NCBI GenBank assembly: GCA_944387395.1
Contig: CALXEU010000063.1
Location: 1-36,529 of the forward strand
Direction: 5' to 3'
Length of the DNA: 36,529 nt
Source: an uncultured Clostridia bacterium
Lineage (GTDB): Bacteria > Bacillota > Clostridia > TANB77 > CAG-508
The translations under genes and the position numbers were made by a program. Under the pieces are notes generated by a model. The model did not search any database and was not told where the DNA came from. It saw only the letters and a program-made list of their open reading frames with translations. Of this stretch, positions 1 through 6,721 are shown piece after piece (position 1 is the first letter of the stretch; the number at the start of each line of letters is the position of its first letter).

Positions 1-1043
1 GAACATTTCCTACTTCGTAATTTGTTCTATGGTCTTTTACTAATGTGTATGGGCAGAATACATATGAACGAATTTGGCTTCCCCATGCAATGTCCATTTG
101 AACTCCTTTTAGGTCTTCTATTTTTTCTTTGTTTTCCTTTTCTTTTAAGTTTAATAATTTTGATTTTAACATTTTCATAGCAGTTTCTTTATTTTGTGTT
201 TGTGATCTTTGTGTTTGGCATGATACAACAATTCCTGTTGGAATATGAGTTATCCTTATTGCTGAAGAGGTTTTATTTATATGTTGCCCTCCTGCACCAG
301 AAGATCTATATGTGTCAACCCTTAAGTCATCCGGATTAATGTTTATTTCTATATCTTCTGTAATCTCTGGCAATACCTCCAATGAAGCAAATGAAGTATG
401 TCTTCTTCCTCCTGCATCAAATGGAGATATACGTACCAATCTATGAACACCCATTTCTCCTTTTAAATGTCCATAAGCATAATCACCTGAAACTAAAAAT
501 GTTACACTTTTAATTCCTGCTTCGTCGCCTTCTAGATAGTCTAGCTCCTCAACTGAATATCCATTATCTGTAGCCCATCTTGTGTACATTCTATATAACA
601 TTTCTACCCAATCCTGTGCTTCTGTTCCACCTGCTCCAGGATGAAGTGTTAGAATTGCATTATTACTATCATATTTTCCAGACAATAGAGTATCGATTTC
701 TAACTTTTCAATTTCTTTTTCTAATTTATTTGTGCTATTAATTATTTCTAATATTTCGCTTTCTGAATTGTTTTCTCCAATCATTAGATTGTTTAATTCG
801 TATATATAATCAAAATTTTGTTTTGTTTTTTTGTAATTTTCTGTTTTACTCTTTAATAGATTTATTTTTTTTAAAATTTTACTTGATTCTGTTCCATTGT
901 TCCAAAAGTCTGGAGCTGTTGTTTTTTCTTCTAGTTCTTTTAATTCTTTGTCTAGTTTAGCAATGTCAAAGAGAGTCTCCAATTGAATTTAATTTTTTAT
1001 TTAATTCTTGTAATTTGTTGTTATTTTCTTCTAAACTAATCAT
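1..1043 (-). CDS. prfB: Peptide chain release factor 2 (RF2), C-terminus cut by window edge
   Basis: RF2 ends translation at UGA and UAA codons. The sequence encodes the SPF codon-recognition tripeptide (in VRISPFDAGG, near 415-432) and the GGQ peptidyl-tRNA hydrolysis motif (SSGAGGQHIN, near 280-305). At the left edge it reads KDHRTNYEVGNV, a typical RF2 near-C-terminal stretch, so roughly 25-30 residues are missing. The start is ATG at 1041-1043, with an AAAGGA ribosome binding site 8 bases upstream. Codon 26 is an in-frame TGA, and the rest of the protein lies in the +1 frame, so the full product requires the programmed frameshift listed separately. The YgjP-type gene ends 20 bases upstream, and the two are probably cotranscribed. 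Identity is certain from the motifs. Confidence 0.97.
965..980 (-). promoter_or_regulatory. prfB: prfB programmed +1 frameshift site
   Basis: On the minus strand the codons read GGA GAC TCT CTT TGA C. A Shine-Dalgarno-like GGAGA lies just before the CTT-TGA-C slippery stop. Frame 0 ends at TGA (966-968, codon 26), and slipping on CTT to read GAC continues into the rest of RF2. This is the classic autoregulatory arrangement: low RF2 allows slippage, high RF2 stops at UGA. Confidence 0.96.
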
Positions 1044-1062
1044 GTAATGCATCCTTTCTTTT

Positions 1063-1761
1063 TTAACTTTTTAATTCTTTTTTTGCTATTTTATAATCTG
1101 GCATATAATATGCTACCATATTCCAAAATTCTTTTGAATGGTTCATATATTTTAAGTGACATACTTCATGTAGACACACATACTCTATTGCGTGTCTACT
1201 ATAAGCCATTAGATTTTGATTAATACTTATTTTTTTCTTGGAAGAACATATTCCCCAAGTTGCTTTTAAGTTTTTTATATTTATTTCTTTAGCTCTTAGT
1301 CCAGTTTTATTTTGTATATACTCCATTGCAGCTGGAACTTCTTCTCTTGCTATGAATTTATAGTATTTATCTATTTGTTTTTTTATTATTGCATCTTCTT
1401 TTTCGAAATTTTGTTTAATGTTTCCTATCTCACAATATATATTATTATTTTTTATGTATGTTTTATTTTGTTTGCTTTGTACATGAATTATTTTTAATAT
1501 ATATGGTTTTCCTAATACATAAATTATTGAACCTTCTTTATATGTAGTTTGACATCTTCTAGAACATTCCTGTTCTTTGAGTTTTTTTAATATCCAATCT
1601 TTTCTTTTTATCACTAATTGTTCTACATATTCCATACTTGATTTATTAGGTACTTTTATTATAACATCTCCTGATTTAATTTGTATATAGGAATTTTTGA
1701 TTTTTTCGTATTTAATGTTACATTTTATGTTTTCTATACATCTATATTCTTCTCTTATCAT
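1063..1761 (-). CDS. YgjP/SprT-like predicted zinc metallopeptidase (COG1451)
   Basis: A predicted metal-dependent hydrolase of the YgjP family; its substrate is not established. The C-terminal third carries HEVCH followed by NHSKEFW. With the chosen start this gives His198, Glu199, His202 and His208, the expected zincin ligand pattern. The family's ATWGxCS segment is also present (ATWGICSS). I chose ATG at 1759-1761 because AGGAG lies 4 bases upstream. The frame stays open to 1818, but the upstream in-frame ATG (1777-1779) has no ribosome binding site, and the extra residues would be read through a GC-rich hairpin at 1795-1824. The resulting 232 aa suits the family. It lies directly upstream of prfB in the same orientation. 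Confidence 0.85.
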   Translation of the reverse strand: MIREEYRCIENIKCNIKYEKIKNSYIQIKSGDVIIKVPNKSSMEYVEQLVIKRKDWILKKLKEQECSRRCQTTYKEGSIIYVLGKPYILKIIHVQSKQNKTYIKNNNIYCEIGNIKQNFEKEDAIIKKQIDKYYKFIAREEVPAAMEYIQNKTGLRAKEINIKNLKATWGICSSKKKISINQNLMAYSRHAIEYVCLHEVCHLKYMNHSKEFWNMVAYYMPDYKIAKKELKS

Positions 1762-1794
1762 ATATCTCCTGTTTTTCATACTTTTAACATGAAT

Positions 1795-1824
1795 CCCGCC
1801 TTGCCAAAAGTTTGGCAAGGCGGG
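1795..1824. terminator. Perfect GC-rich hairpin downstream of the 1859-2311 gene
   Basis: Two 14-base arms (1795-1808 and 1811-1824) are exact reverse complements around a 2-base AG centre, and 11 of the 14 pairs form an uninterrupted GC-rich block. Neither side has a proper T-run, so it is not a textbook intrinsic terminator. It lies between the stop of the 1859 gene and the start of the YgjP-type gene, where a terminator would be expected. A second, weaker hairpin (arms 1836-1842 and 1862-1868) contains the stop codon of the 1859 gene. Confidence 0.55.
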
Positions 1825-1858
1825 TACGAGGCTTTACTGTTCCTTAGGGAAAGTCCCC

Positions 1859-2311
1859 TTAGAACAGTTGAATCTCGAAGTCGGACGTCACCGATGTCGA
1901 AGTTTCTGTCCAGGTCTCCAGTTTGAAGTCGTCCCCGAACATCCCCTGGATTCTCTCTGAGAAATCCTGATAAGATCTCCCTTCATTTGCTTGCACTAAG
2001 TGCAAACCTAGATAGATTCCTCCGTCACTCTTTTTTTTCAGGCTCACGGTACTACCCTCGAGCCATCCAAAAGATTTCCATCCTTCATCCCAGGAGATCT
2101 TGACTTCCTGGGATTCATAGTCGCTCCACCTTATGCTGCTTGTGATGGCTTGTGCCATCATTTTCAGCATCAACATGTCCGTGTTGCTGGGCTCTGCCCA
2201 TGTGTATGCCATATTGGGCACATTCACATAGGTTGCAGATTGCTCCGCCGGCATCGAATTGCCGGCCATCATCGAGAAAAACATCACAATAGCAAGAATG
2301 AATCCTTCCAT
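1859..2311 (-). CDS. Unrecognised secreted or membrane-anchored small protein in a GC-richer cassette
   Basis: A 150-residue protein that I do not recognise. The N-terminus has a hydrophobic stretch (about residues 4-16, FILAIVMFFSMMA) without the usual basic start, then GNSMPAEQS, so it may be exported or anchored. The remainder is polar and rich in Trp, Ser and Thr, ending DFEIQLF. The start is supported by GGAGG 5 bases upstream and by a perfect consensus promoter (2357-2385). Codon use is clearly unlike the neighbours, with many CTG, GAC, GGC, GTC and TCC codons, and the stretch is much richer in GC, which suggests recent acquisition. It is monocistronic: its own promoter on one side, hairpins on the other. 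A 14-codon frame beginning ATGAAACGG overlaps its start and could couple translation. Confidence 0.7.
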   Translation of the reverse strand: MEGFILAIVMFFSMMAGNSMPAEQSATYVNVPNMAYTWAEPSNTDMLMLKMMAQAITSSIRWSDYESQEVKISWDEGWKSFGWLEGSTVSLKKKSDGGIYLGLHLVQANEGRSYQDFSERIQGMFGDDFKLETWTETSTSVTSDFEIQLF

Positions 2312-2356
2312 AATAGCCTCCGTTTCATTCTAAAGGTGTGTATTCGAACTAATTAT

Positions 2357-2385
2357 ATTATAGTATAATTTAACTAATTTGTCAA
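2357..2385 (-). promoter_or_regulatory. Consensus sigma-A promoter of the 1859-2311 gene
   Basis: On the minus strand the -35 box TTGACA (2380-2385), a 17-base spacer and the -10 box TATAAT (2357-2362) match consensus at all 12 positions. Transcription would begin near 2350, giving a leader of about 40 bases. Confidence 0.85.
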
Positions 2386-2390
2386 TGTTA

Positions 2391-3638
2391 TTAAATTGTA
2401 CCTTTTATAGTATCCTTTAATATGTTTAAACCTTTTAATAATGTTGCATCATCTATTGTTAATGCAGGCATTAATTTTACTACTGAATTATCTCTACCAG
2501 CACGTTCTACTATTAGTCCAGCTTTGAAACATTCTGTAGATATTTTTTTAGCAAGTACTCCGTTATGTGTTTCTATTCCCCAAATTAATCCTATACCTCT
2601 TATTTCAAAATCTTTTGAAATTGGTTTAACTTCTGTTTCTAAGAATTTTTTTACTATTTCTTGTTTTCTTTGTACTTCTTTTTCTATATTATTTTCTTTC
2701 ATAAATTCTAGTCCTGCTTTAGCAGCAACAATTGCAAGTTGATTTCCTCTAAATGTTCCATTATGTTCTCCTGGTAACCATTTATCTAATTCTGGTTTAA
2801 ATAGTGTTAAGGCAAATGGCATTCCATATCCACCTATTGATTTAGAAAGAACTACCATATCTGGTATAATATTTGCCCTTTCAAATGAGAAGAATGTTCC
2901 AGTTCTTGCACATCCAACTTGTATATCATCTACAATAAGTAATATATCATTTTTTGTACAAAATTCTCTTACTCTTTGTAGCCATTCATTTTCAAATACC
3001 CAGATTCCACCTTCAGCTTGGACAGTTTCTAAAATTAGTGCCGCTGGTTTTTCAATTCCTGAATGATCATCATCTAAAAGAGTTTGCATGTATTCTATTG
3101 TGTCTAGGTTTTTAAACATATATGGAGCAGGTATATGGGTTACATTAGAAAGTTCAATTCCTGCACCTTCTCTTGATTCTTTATCAGATGTTAGGGCAAG
3201 TGATCCAAGTGTCATTCCATGGAAGCAACCCATTAGGCACCAGATATTTGATCTTTGTTTTACCTTTCTTGCAAGTTTTAAAGCAGCTTCAACTGCATTT
3301 GTTCCTGTTGGTCCTGGAAATTGTATTTTATAATTTAATTCTCTTGGCTCTAATATTTGTGTTTCAAAATATTCTATAAAATCCTCTTTTGCTTTTGTAT
3401 ACATATCTAATGCATGCATTATTCTATCATTATTCAAATAATTTATTACTTTTTCTTTTATATAATCATTATTATGTCCATAGTTTACTGCTCCAGCTCC
3501 ACAGAAAAAATCTATGTATTCCTTTCCATTTGTATCTTTTATAATTGATCCTTTTGCATAATCTAATACCTCGTTAAATACTCTACAATATGATCTAACC
3601 TCTGATTCATATTTTTCAAAAATTTCTTTTTCTTCCAT
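2391..3638 (-). CDS. Class III aminotransferase, EctB-type diaminobutyrate-2-oxoglutarate transaminase
   Basis: A PLP-dependent transaminase of fold type I, 415 aa. The closest family I recognise is EctB, which makes L-2,4-diaminobutyrate from aspartate semialdehyde and glutamate. Signature stretches are GPTGTNAVEAALKLARK (about 109-125), FHGMTLGSLA (139-148), LLIVDDIQVGCARTGTFF (233-250, cofactor Asp) and LSKSIGGYG, where Lys266 should form the Schiff base, then GEHNGTFRGN. Length is normal for EctB. An AAAGGA ribosome binding site lies about 10 bases upstream of the ATG. No ectA or ectC is nearby, so ectoine synthesis is not supported. The gene follows murT and gatD in the same orientation, 56 bases after gatD, which suggests a cell-wall or specialised amine role. 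Other omega-transaminase substrates remain possible. Confidence 0.85.
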   Translation of the reverse strand: MEEKEIFEKYESEVRSYCRVFNEVLDYAKGSIIKDTNGKEYIDFFCGAGAVNYGHNNDYIKEKVINYLNNDRIMHALDMYTKAKEDFIEYFETQILEPRELNYKIQFPGPTGTNAVEAALKLARKVKQRSNIWCLMGCFHGMTLGSLALTSDKESREGAGIELSNVTHIPAPYMFKNLDTIEYMQTLLDDDHSGIEKPAALILETVQAEGGIWVFENEWLQRVREFCTKNDILLIVDDIQVGCARTGTFFSFERANIIPDMVVLSKSIGGYGMPFALTLFKPELDKWLPGEHNGTFRGNQLAIVAAKAGLEFMKENNIEKEVQRKQEIVKKFLETEVKPISKDFEIRGIGLIWGIETHNGVLAKKISTECFKAGLIVERAGRDNSVVKLMPALTIDDATLLKGLNILKDTIKGTI

Positions 3639-3694
3639 CTTTTTACTGTCCTTTCATATTTAAAATATAAATTTAAGATTAATATAATATAAAA

Positions 3695-4408
3695 TTAATC
3701 ATAAATTGTTTTTGGATTTTCAAACTCTTTTAATCTAATTCTGTAACATTTTGTAACTTCATCTTCAAATGCAAGCTTATCAATTCCAACATTTAACAAG
3801 TTTAATATATACTTACAGAATTGTGGATTTAGAATAAGGATTGGCCCTAATACATAAGTTCCAATAAAGTTGTTGATTCTAACTCCTTCAAATTTTGTTT
3901 GTTTATTTATTCCATCACCTTTTTCTGTTTTAAATAAATAATTTTTACTATTGTCACCAAAACTCATACTAAATTGTGATTTAAATCCTACAATTTTTAT
4001 ATCCTCAATTGTTCCTAAAAATAATGAATTGTATCTATGCATCATATCTCGTTTTGCATACAAATTAGTTATTCCCAAACCTTCTATTTTTGTTCCATCT
4101 TCATTTTCTATATAATCACCAAAAATTTCTAGAGCGTTACCTATTGCAAAAAATATTTTGTTTTCTTCTATTTGATTTTTTATTTCTTGTACATAAGGTT
4201 TTAATTTTTCTATTACTAATTCTTGAGATTTTTCTGTCATTGGTGCTATATATACCATATCTATATTTTCTGTTAAGAATTTAGGCTTGTCTGTTAATGC
4301 TGTTTCAAACACTTCTATTTCATCAGTACATTGTTGTAAGTATTTTATATTGTACATATTTCCATATAAATTACAAATTTCTGGATATAATATTTCTATT
4401 TTAGCCAT
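3695..4408 (-). CDS. gatD: GatD-like class I glutamine amidotransferase with both catalytic residues missing
   Basis: GatD is the glutaminase partner of MurT and supplies ammonia for amidation of D-Glu in lipid II. This 237-aa protein keeps the family scaffold: NLYGNMYNI near the N-terminus, DGTKIEGLGITNLY (104-117) and NNFIGTYVLGPIL (179-191). The nucleophile elbow, normally ICGGYQ, reads AIGNALEIFG (88-97), with Gly90 in place of Cys. The TYLHGPIL motif reads TYVLGPIL, with Leu187 in place of His. The upstream GGG segment (read as APM at 55-57) and the NHGGRT-type segment (read as KSQFSM, 143-148) are also altered. All frames are open, so this is not a decayed pseudogene. murT ends 72 bases upstream. 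The AAAGGA ribosome binding site, about 13 bases before ATG, lies in the dispersed repeat at 4421-4473. Confidence 0.88.
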   Translation of the reverse strand: MAKIEILYPEICNLYGNMYNIKYLQQCTDEIEVFETALTDKPKFLTENIDMVYIAPMTEKSQELVIEKLKPYVQEIKNQIEENKIFFAIGNALEIFGDYIENEDGTKIEGLGITNLYAKRDMMHRYNSLFLGTIEDIKIVGFKSQFSMSFGDNSKNYLFKTEKGDGINKQTKFEGVRINNFIGTYVLGPILILNPQFCKYILNLLNVGIDKLAFEDEVTKCYRIRLKEFENPKTIYD

Positions 4409-4420
4409 TTTTTACTCACG

Positions 4421-4473
4421 TTCCTTTCTTTGGCACAAATCTGGTTGGAAAAGAATTAATTTTTTTAACCTTT
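4421..4473 (-). repeat. Dispersed leader repeat, copy 1 (upstream of gatD)
   Basis: On the minus strand it reads GGTT, an A/T-rich loop with AATTCTTTTCC, AACC, then AGATTTGTGCC and GAAAGGAACG. Near-identical sequence precedes der (17916-17969) and disA (32845-32991). In each case the 3' end supplies the ribosome binding site. The GGTT/AACC ends can pair as a short hairpin. Confidence 0.8.
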
Positions 4474-4480
4474 ACTACTA

Positions 4481-5872
4481 TTAAACTGCTTGATCATTCT
4501 CTTCTATACTAACTTCGTTATTTATTCGATTTTCTATTTTTTTACAAACATCATTTGCTATTGTTTCTGTATACACATCATATAGTACGTAAATATCATT
4601 TTTATTATTTAGTGATAAGTACTCTGCTGTATCTTCTGGCTTTTGGGCACATACAAGTTTCTCTTTATTAACTCCTGCAATTAAAAGTCTTAAGTAAAAG
4701 TCTTGACATCTAGGTCCACCTATTACTATTTTTTCTATGCTTTTTGTATTTAAGAATTCGAAATCACAGTCATATAACCATGTCATATTTTCAGAAGATT
4801 CTTTTGCATCAAAATAGTCATATAGTAAAAGAATTATTTCTTTGCTTCCTTTTTCTTTTTTTATATAGTCAAAAACACATGAACAAGCTATTGGATTTTG
4901 ACCTTTTGATAAATGTTTTATCACATTTATTCCGTTTATATTTTTCTTGCTAAATCTACTTTCTACTATTTTGTGATTTTTGAAATTTTCTTGTAGTTGT
5001 TCTGGTTCTATTCCTATTTCTTGTAGTAACGTTATAACTGCAAGCATGTTATATATATTAAATATACTATCTGATATCATATTGTAATTATAAATTTGTT
5101 TTTCATGTTCAACTGTAATAATATTTTTCTCATAGTCAATATTTGTAATTTTATAATCTGCATCTGGAGATTTGTAGCCACATCCTGGGCAATATGCATT
5201 ACCTATATGATGATATCTTACATAATTATATTTTAACTTTGTACCACATTTTGGACAAATTCTTGCATCGTTAATTATATTTATAGATTCTTTCAAATCT
5301 GTTTCTAGTTTATTTATTCCAAAATATACTTTAGAATTTTCTTTACCTAAATTACTACTTATTAAGTCATCTGCATTTAAAATTAATTTTGTATCCTTTG
5401 AAAGCGCTGAATTTATTATGTTGAATATAAAATCGGCATGTGCGTTTCTTCTAATTGAATCTCTAAATAAATTTATGCATACTAAATATGTAGGTTTTAG
5501 ATAAGGAAGTATTTTTAGTGAACTTCTTTCATCCATTTCTAAAACGGCAATTTCATTTTTAGCTTTATTAAAAAAACTTGCTCCTGAGAGTAGACATGAT
5601 GCTATTCCAGAATTAATATTTGAGCCAAATTTATTACTTATTACATTTTTTCCGTTTGCTTCTAATATTTCCAATATTAAATTACTTACAGTAGTTTTTC
5701 CATTTGTTCCTGTTACTGTGATAATTGTATTTGGTTTTGCTATATATTCTAGAAAATTTGGACAAATCGACAATGCAACTCTTCCTGGTACCTGCGTTGC
5801 ATTTCTATGTAAACACCTTAAAATTGCTTTAACTATTTTTGCTACATAAAAAGCTAAATAAAATCTAATCAT
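4481..5872 (-). CDS. murT: MurT-type lipid II isoglutaminyl synthase, Mur ligase subunit
   Basis: MurT activates the alpha-carboxyl of D-Glu in lipid II with ATP for amidation. The 463-aa protein begins with a hydrophobic segment, then the Mur ligase P-loop GTNGKTT (55-61), a central domain with LNADD (165-169), and the zinc ribbon specific to MurT (Cys206, Cys209, Cys228, Cys231 as CPKC and CPGC). The C-terminal DUF1727 region retains TWLYDCDFE, resembling the family's acidic catalytic segment, but the usual NPxGFN-like stretch reads QNPIACSCVF, so the C-terminal site has diverged. The start is supported by GAGGT 7 bases upstream and by a promoter at 5906-5934. The partner gatD follows in the same orientation. 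Confidence 0.93.
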   Translation of the reverse strand: MIRFYLAFYVAKIVKAILRCLHRNATQVPGRVALSICPNFLEYIAKPNTIITVTGTNGKTTVSNLILEILEANGKNVISNKFGSNINSGIASCLLSGASFFNKAKNEIAVLEMDERSSLKILPYLKPTYLVCINLFRDSIRRNAHADFIFNIINSALSKDTKLILNADDLISSNLGKENSKVYFGINKLETDLKESINIINDARICPKCGTKLKYNYVRYHHIGNAYCPGCGYKSPDADYKITNIDYEKNIITVEHEKQIYNYNMISDSIFNIYNMLAVITLLQEIGIEPEQLQENFKNHKIVESRFSKKNINGINVIKHLSKGQNPIACSCVFDYIKKEKGSKEIILLLYDYFDAKESSENMTWLYDCDFEFLNTKSIEKIVIGGPRCQDFYLRLLIAGVNKEKLVCAQKPEDTAEYLSLNNKNDIYVLYDVYTETIANDVCKKIENRINNEVSIEENDQAV

Positions 5873-5905
5873 TTTCTTACCTCTTTTTTATAAAAATTCA
5901 CAGTC

Positions 5906-5934
5906 ATTATATACTTTTTATATCTTATTGTCTA
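5906..5934 (-). promoter_or_regulatory. Sigma-A promoter for murT-gatD-ectB-like
   Basis: Minus strand: -35 TAGACA (5929-5934), a 17-base spacer and -10 TATAAT (5906-5911). This is 11 of 12 matches to consensus, about 30 bases upstream of the murT ATG. Confidence 0.75.
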
Positions 5935-5973
5935 TAAGTATTTGATATTTTTGTAAATTTATTTTAACATGCA

Positions 5974-6011
5974 AAACAGTGGAGAGTGAAAAAACACACT
6001 CCCCACTGTTT
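5974..6011 (-). terminator. Hairpin terminator of the 6017-6610 gene
   Basis: Arms at 5974-5988 and 5997-6011 pair over 15 positions with a single mismatch, followed on the minus strand by a short TTTT and AT-rich sequence. It starts 5 bases after the TAG stop and lies between that gene and the murT promoter. Confidence 0.75.
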
Positions 6012-6016
6012 TTAAT

Positions 6017-6610
6017 TTAGTCCTCCACGAAGGACTTTGTCAATATGTTGACTTTTTTGTTCTTCGGGATCTCGATAACTGGTAAAACAGATGCTACATC
6101 ACTGATTCTTACCAGCCCTCCATACATTTTTTGCCTTATGATTCCTTTTGGAGAAAATTGTAACAGTCCTCTATTCCAGTGAAACATCTTTTTTTGCTCG
6201 TATTGGGTTGATACCCAATACCTTGTGCTATGAGGCTCGACGAACTCTGCAAGCTCTTCCAACAGAGCTATATCTATGTTTTTGGCTTGCAAGTTCAGTT
6301 CCTTGTTACTATAAAGAGTCCTGCAGGTCTCATTAAGTATATGCGGTCCATTTTTAAACCCTTCCTCTCCGCATAACCACACGGCGTTATTTCTCCATTC
6401 ACTTGTGGAAATCAAAAATAAGCCGTTGTAGAAGGATTCTACGACGCGCCAACACAAATTCTGCGTTGTTAAGAGTTGGCGCTCTTCTTGCATTCCCGTT
6501 TTTTCCCTTGTTAAAGTTATTTCTCTAGAGTCCGGAACATAGTTAATCATCCCTCCCATAGAAATGAATCCCTTTTCGACAGCTTCCCGGATGGACATAA
6601 CAGTTTCCAT
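6017..6610 (-). CDS. Unrecognised protein, possibly DUF6273-like, in a second GC-richer cassette
   Basis: A 197-residue soluble-looking protein. The layout, with WRVVESFYNGLFLIS (about 53-67), GFKNGPHILNETCRTLYSN (about 83-101) and RYWVSTQYE (about 130-138), resembles from memory the DUF6273-type domain of clostridial surface and phage proteins (WRV..LIS, GYNNGVxxLN, YSN, YWLxS). The match is loose and no function follows from it. I chose ATG at 6608-6610 because AGGAGG (6620-6625) lies 9 bases upstream; the earlier ATG at 6626-6628 would place that site inside the gene. GC and codon use are higher than in the flanking genes. It has its own near-perfect promoter (6678-6706) and a strong terminator, so it forms an autonomous unit like the one at 1859-2311. 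Confidence 0.7.
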   Translation of the reverse strand: METVMSIREAVEKGFISMGGMINYVPDSREITLTREKTGMQEERQLLTTQNLCWRVVESFYNGLFLISTSEWRNNAVWLCGEEGFKNGPHILNETCRTLYSNKELNLQAKNIDIALLEELAEFVEPHSTRYWVSTQYEQKKMFHWNRGLLQFSPKGIIRQKMYGGLVRISDVASVLPVIEIPKNKKVNILTKSFVED

Positions 6611-6677
6611 TTGAAATTTCCTCCTCATTCTAGGTTAAAATTTTCTGCTACATTCGTCAAAGACGAAAAGTATATTT

Positions 6678-6706
6678 ATTATACAACTTATTATTATAAT
6701 AGTCAA
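6678..6706 (-). promoter_or_regulatory. Sigma-A promoter of the 6017-6610 gene
   Basis: Minus strand: -35 TTGACT (6701-6706), a 17-base spacer and -10 TATAAT (6678-6683), 11 of 12 consensus matches. It begins 16 bases after the stop of the acetate kinase gene at 6722, and no terminator separates them. Confidence 0.82.
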
Positions 6707-6721
6707 CTATTTTATTTTATG

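Noticed and set aside
966-968. In-frame TGA in prfB as a pseudogene or sequencing error
   Set aside because: Position (codon 26), context CTT-TGA-C and the upstream GGAGA match the conserved programmed frameshift exactly.
2150-2368. His/Cys-rich plus-strand frame opposite the 1859-2311 gene, resembling a metal-binding peptide
   Set aside because: The minus-strand gene has a perfect promoter and ribosome binding site; the His/Cys richness is only the shadow of ATG/GTG/GCA-type codons on the other strand.
3841-4150. Frameshift or sequencing error as cause of the missing GatD catalytic residues
   Set aside because: The frame is continuous with family-like sequence on both sides of each altered motif, and several codon positions differ, so single-base errors cannot explain it.
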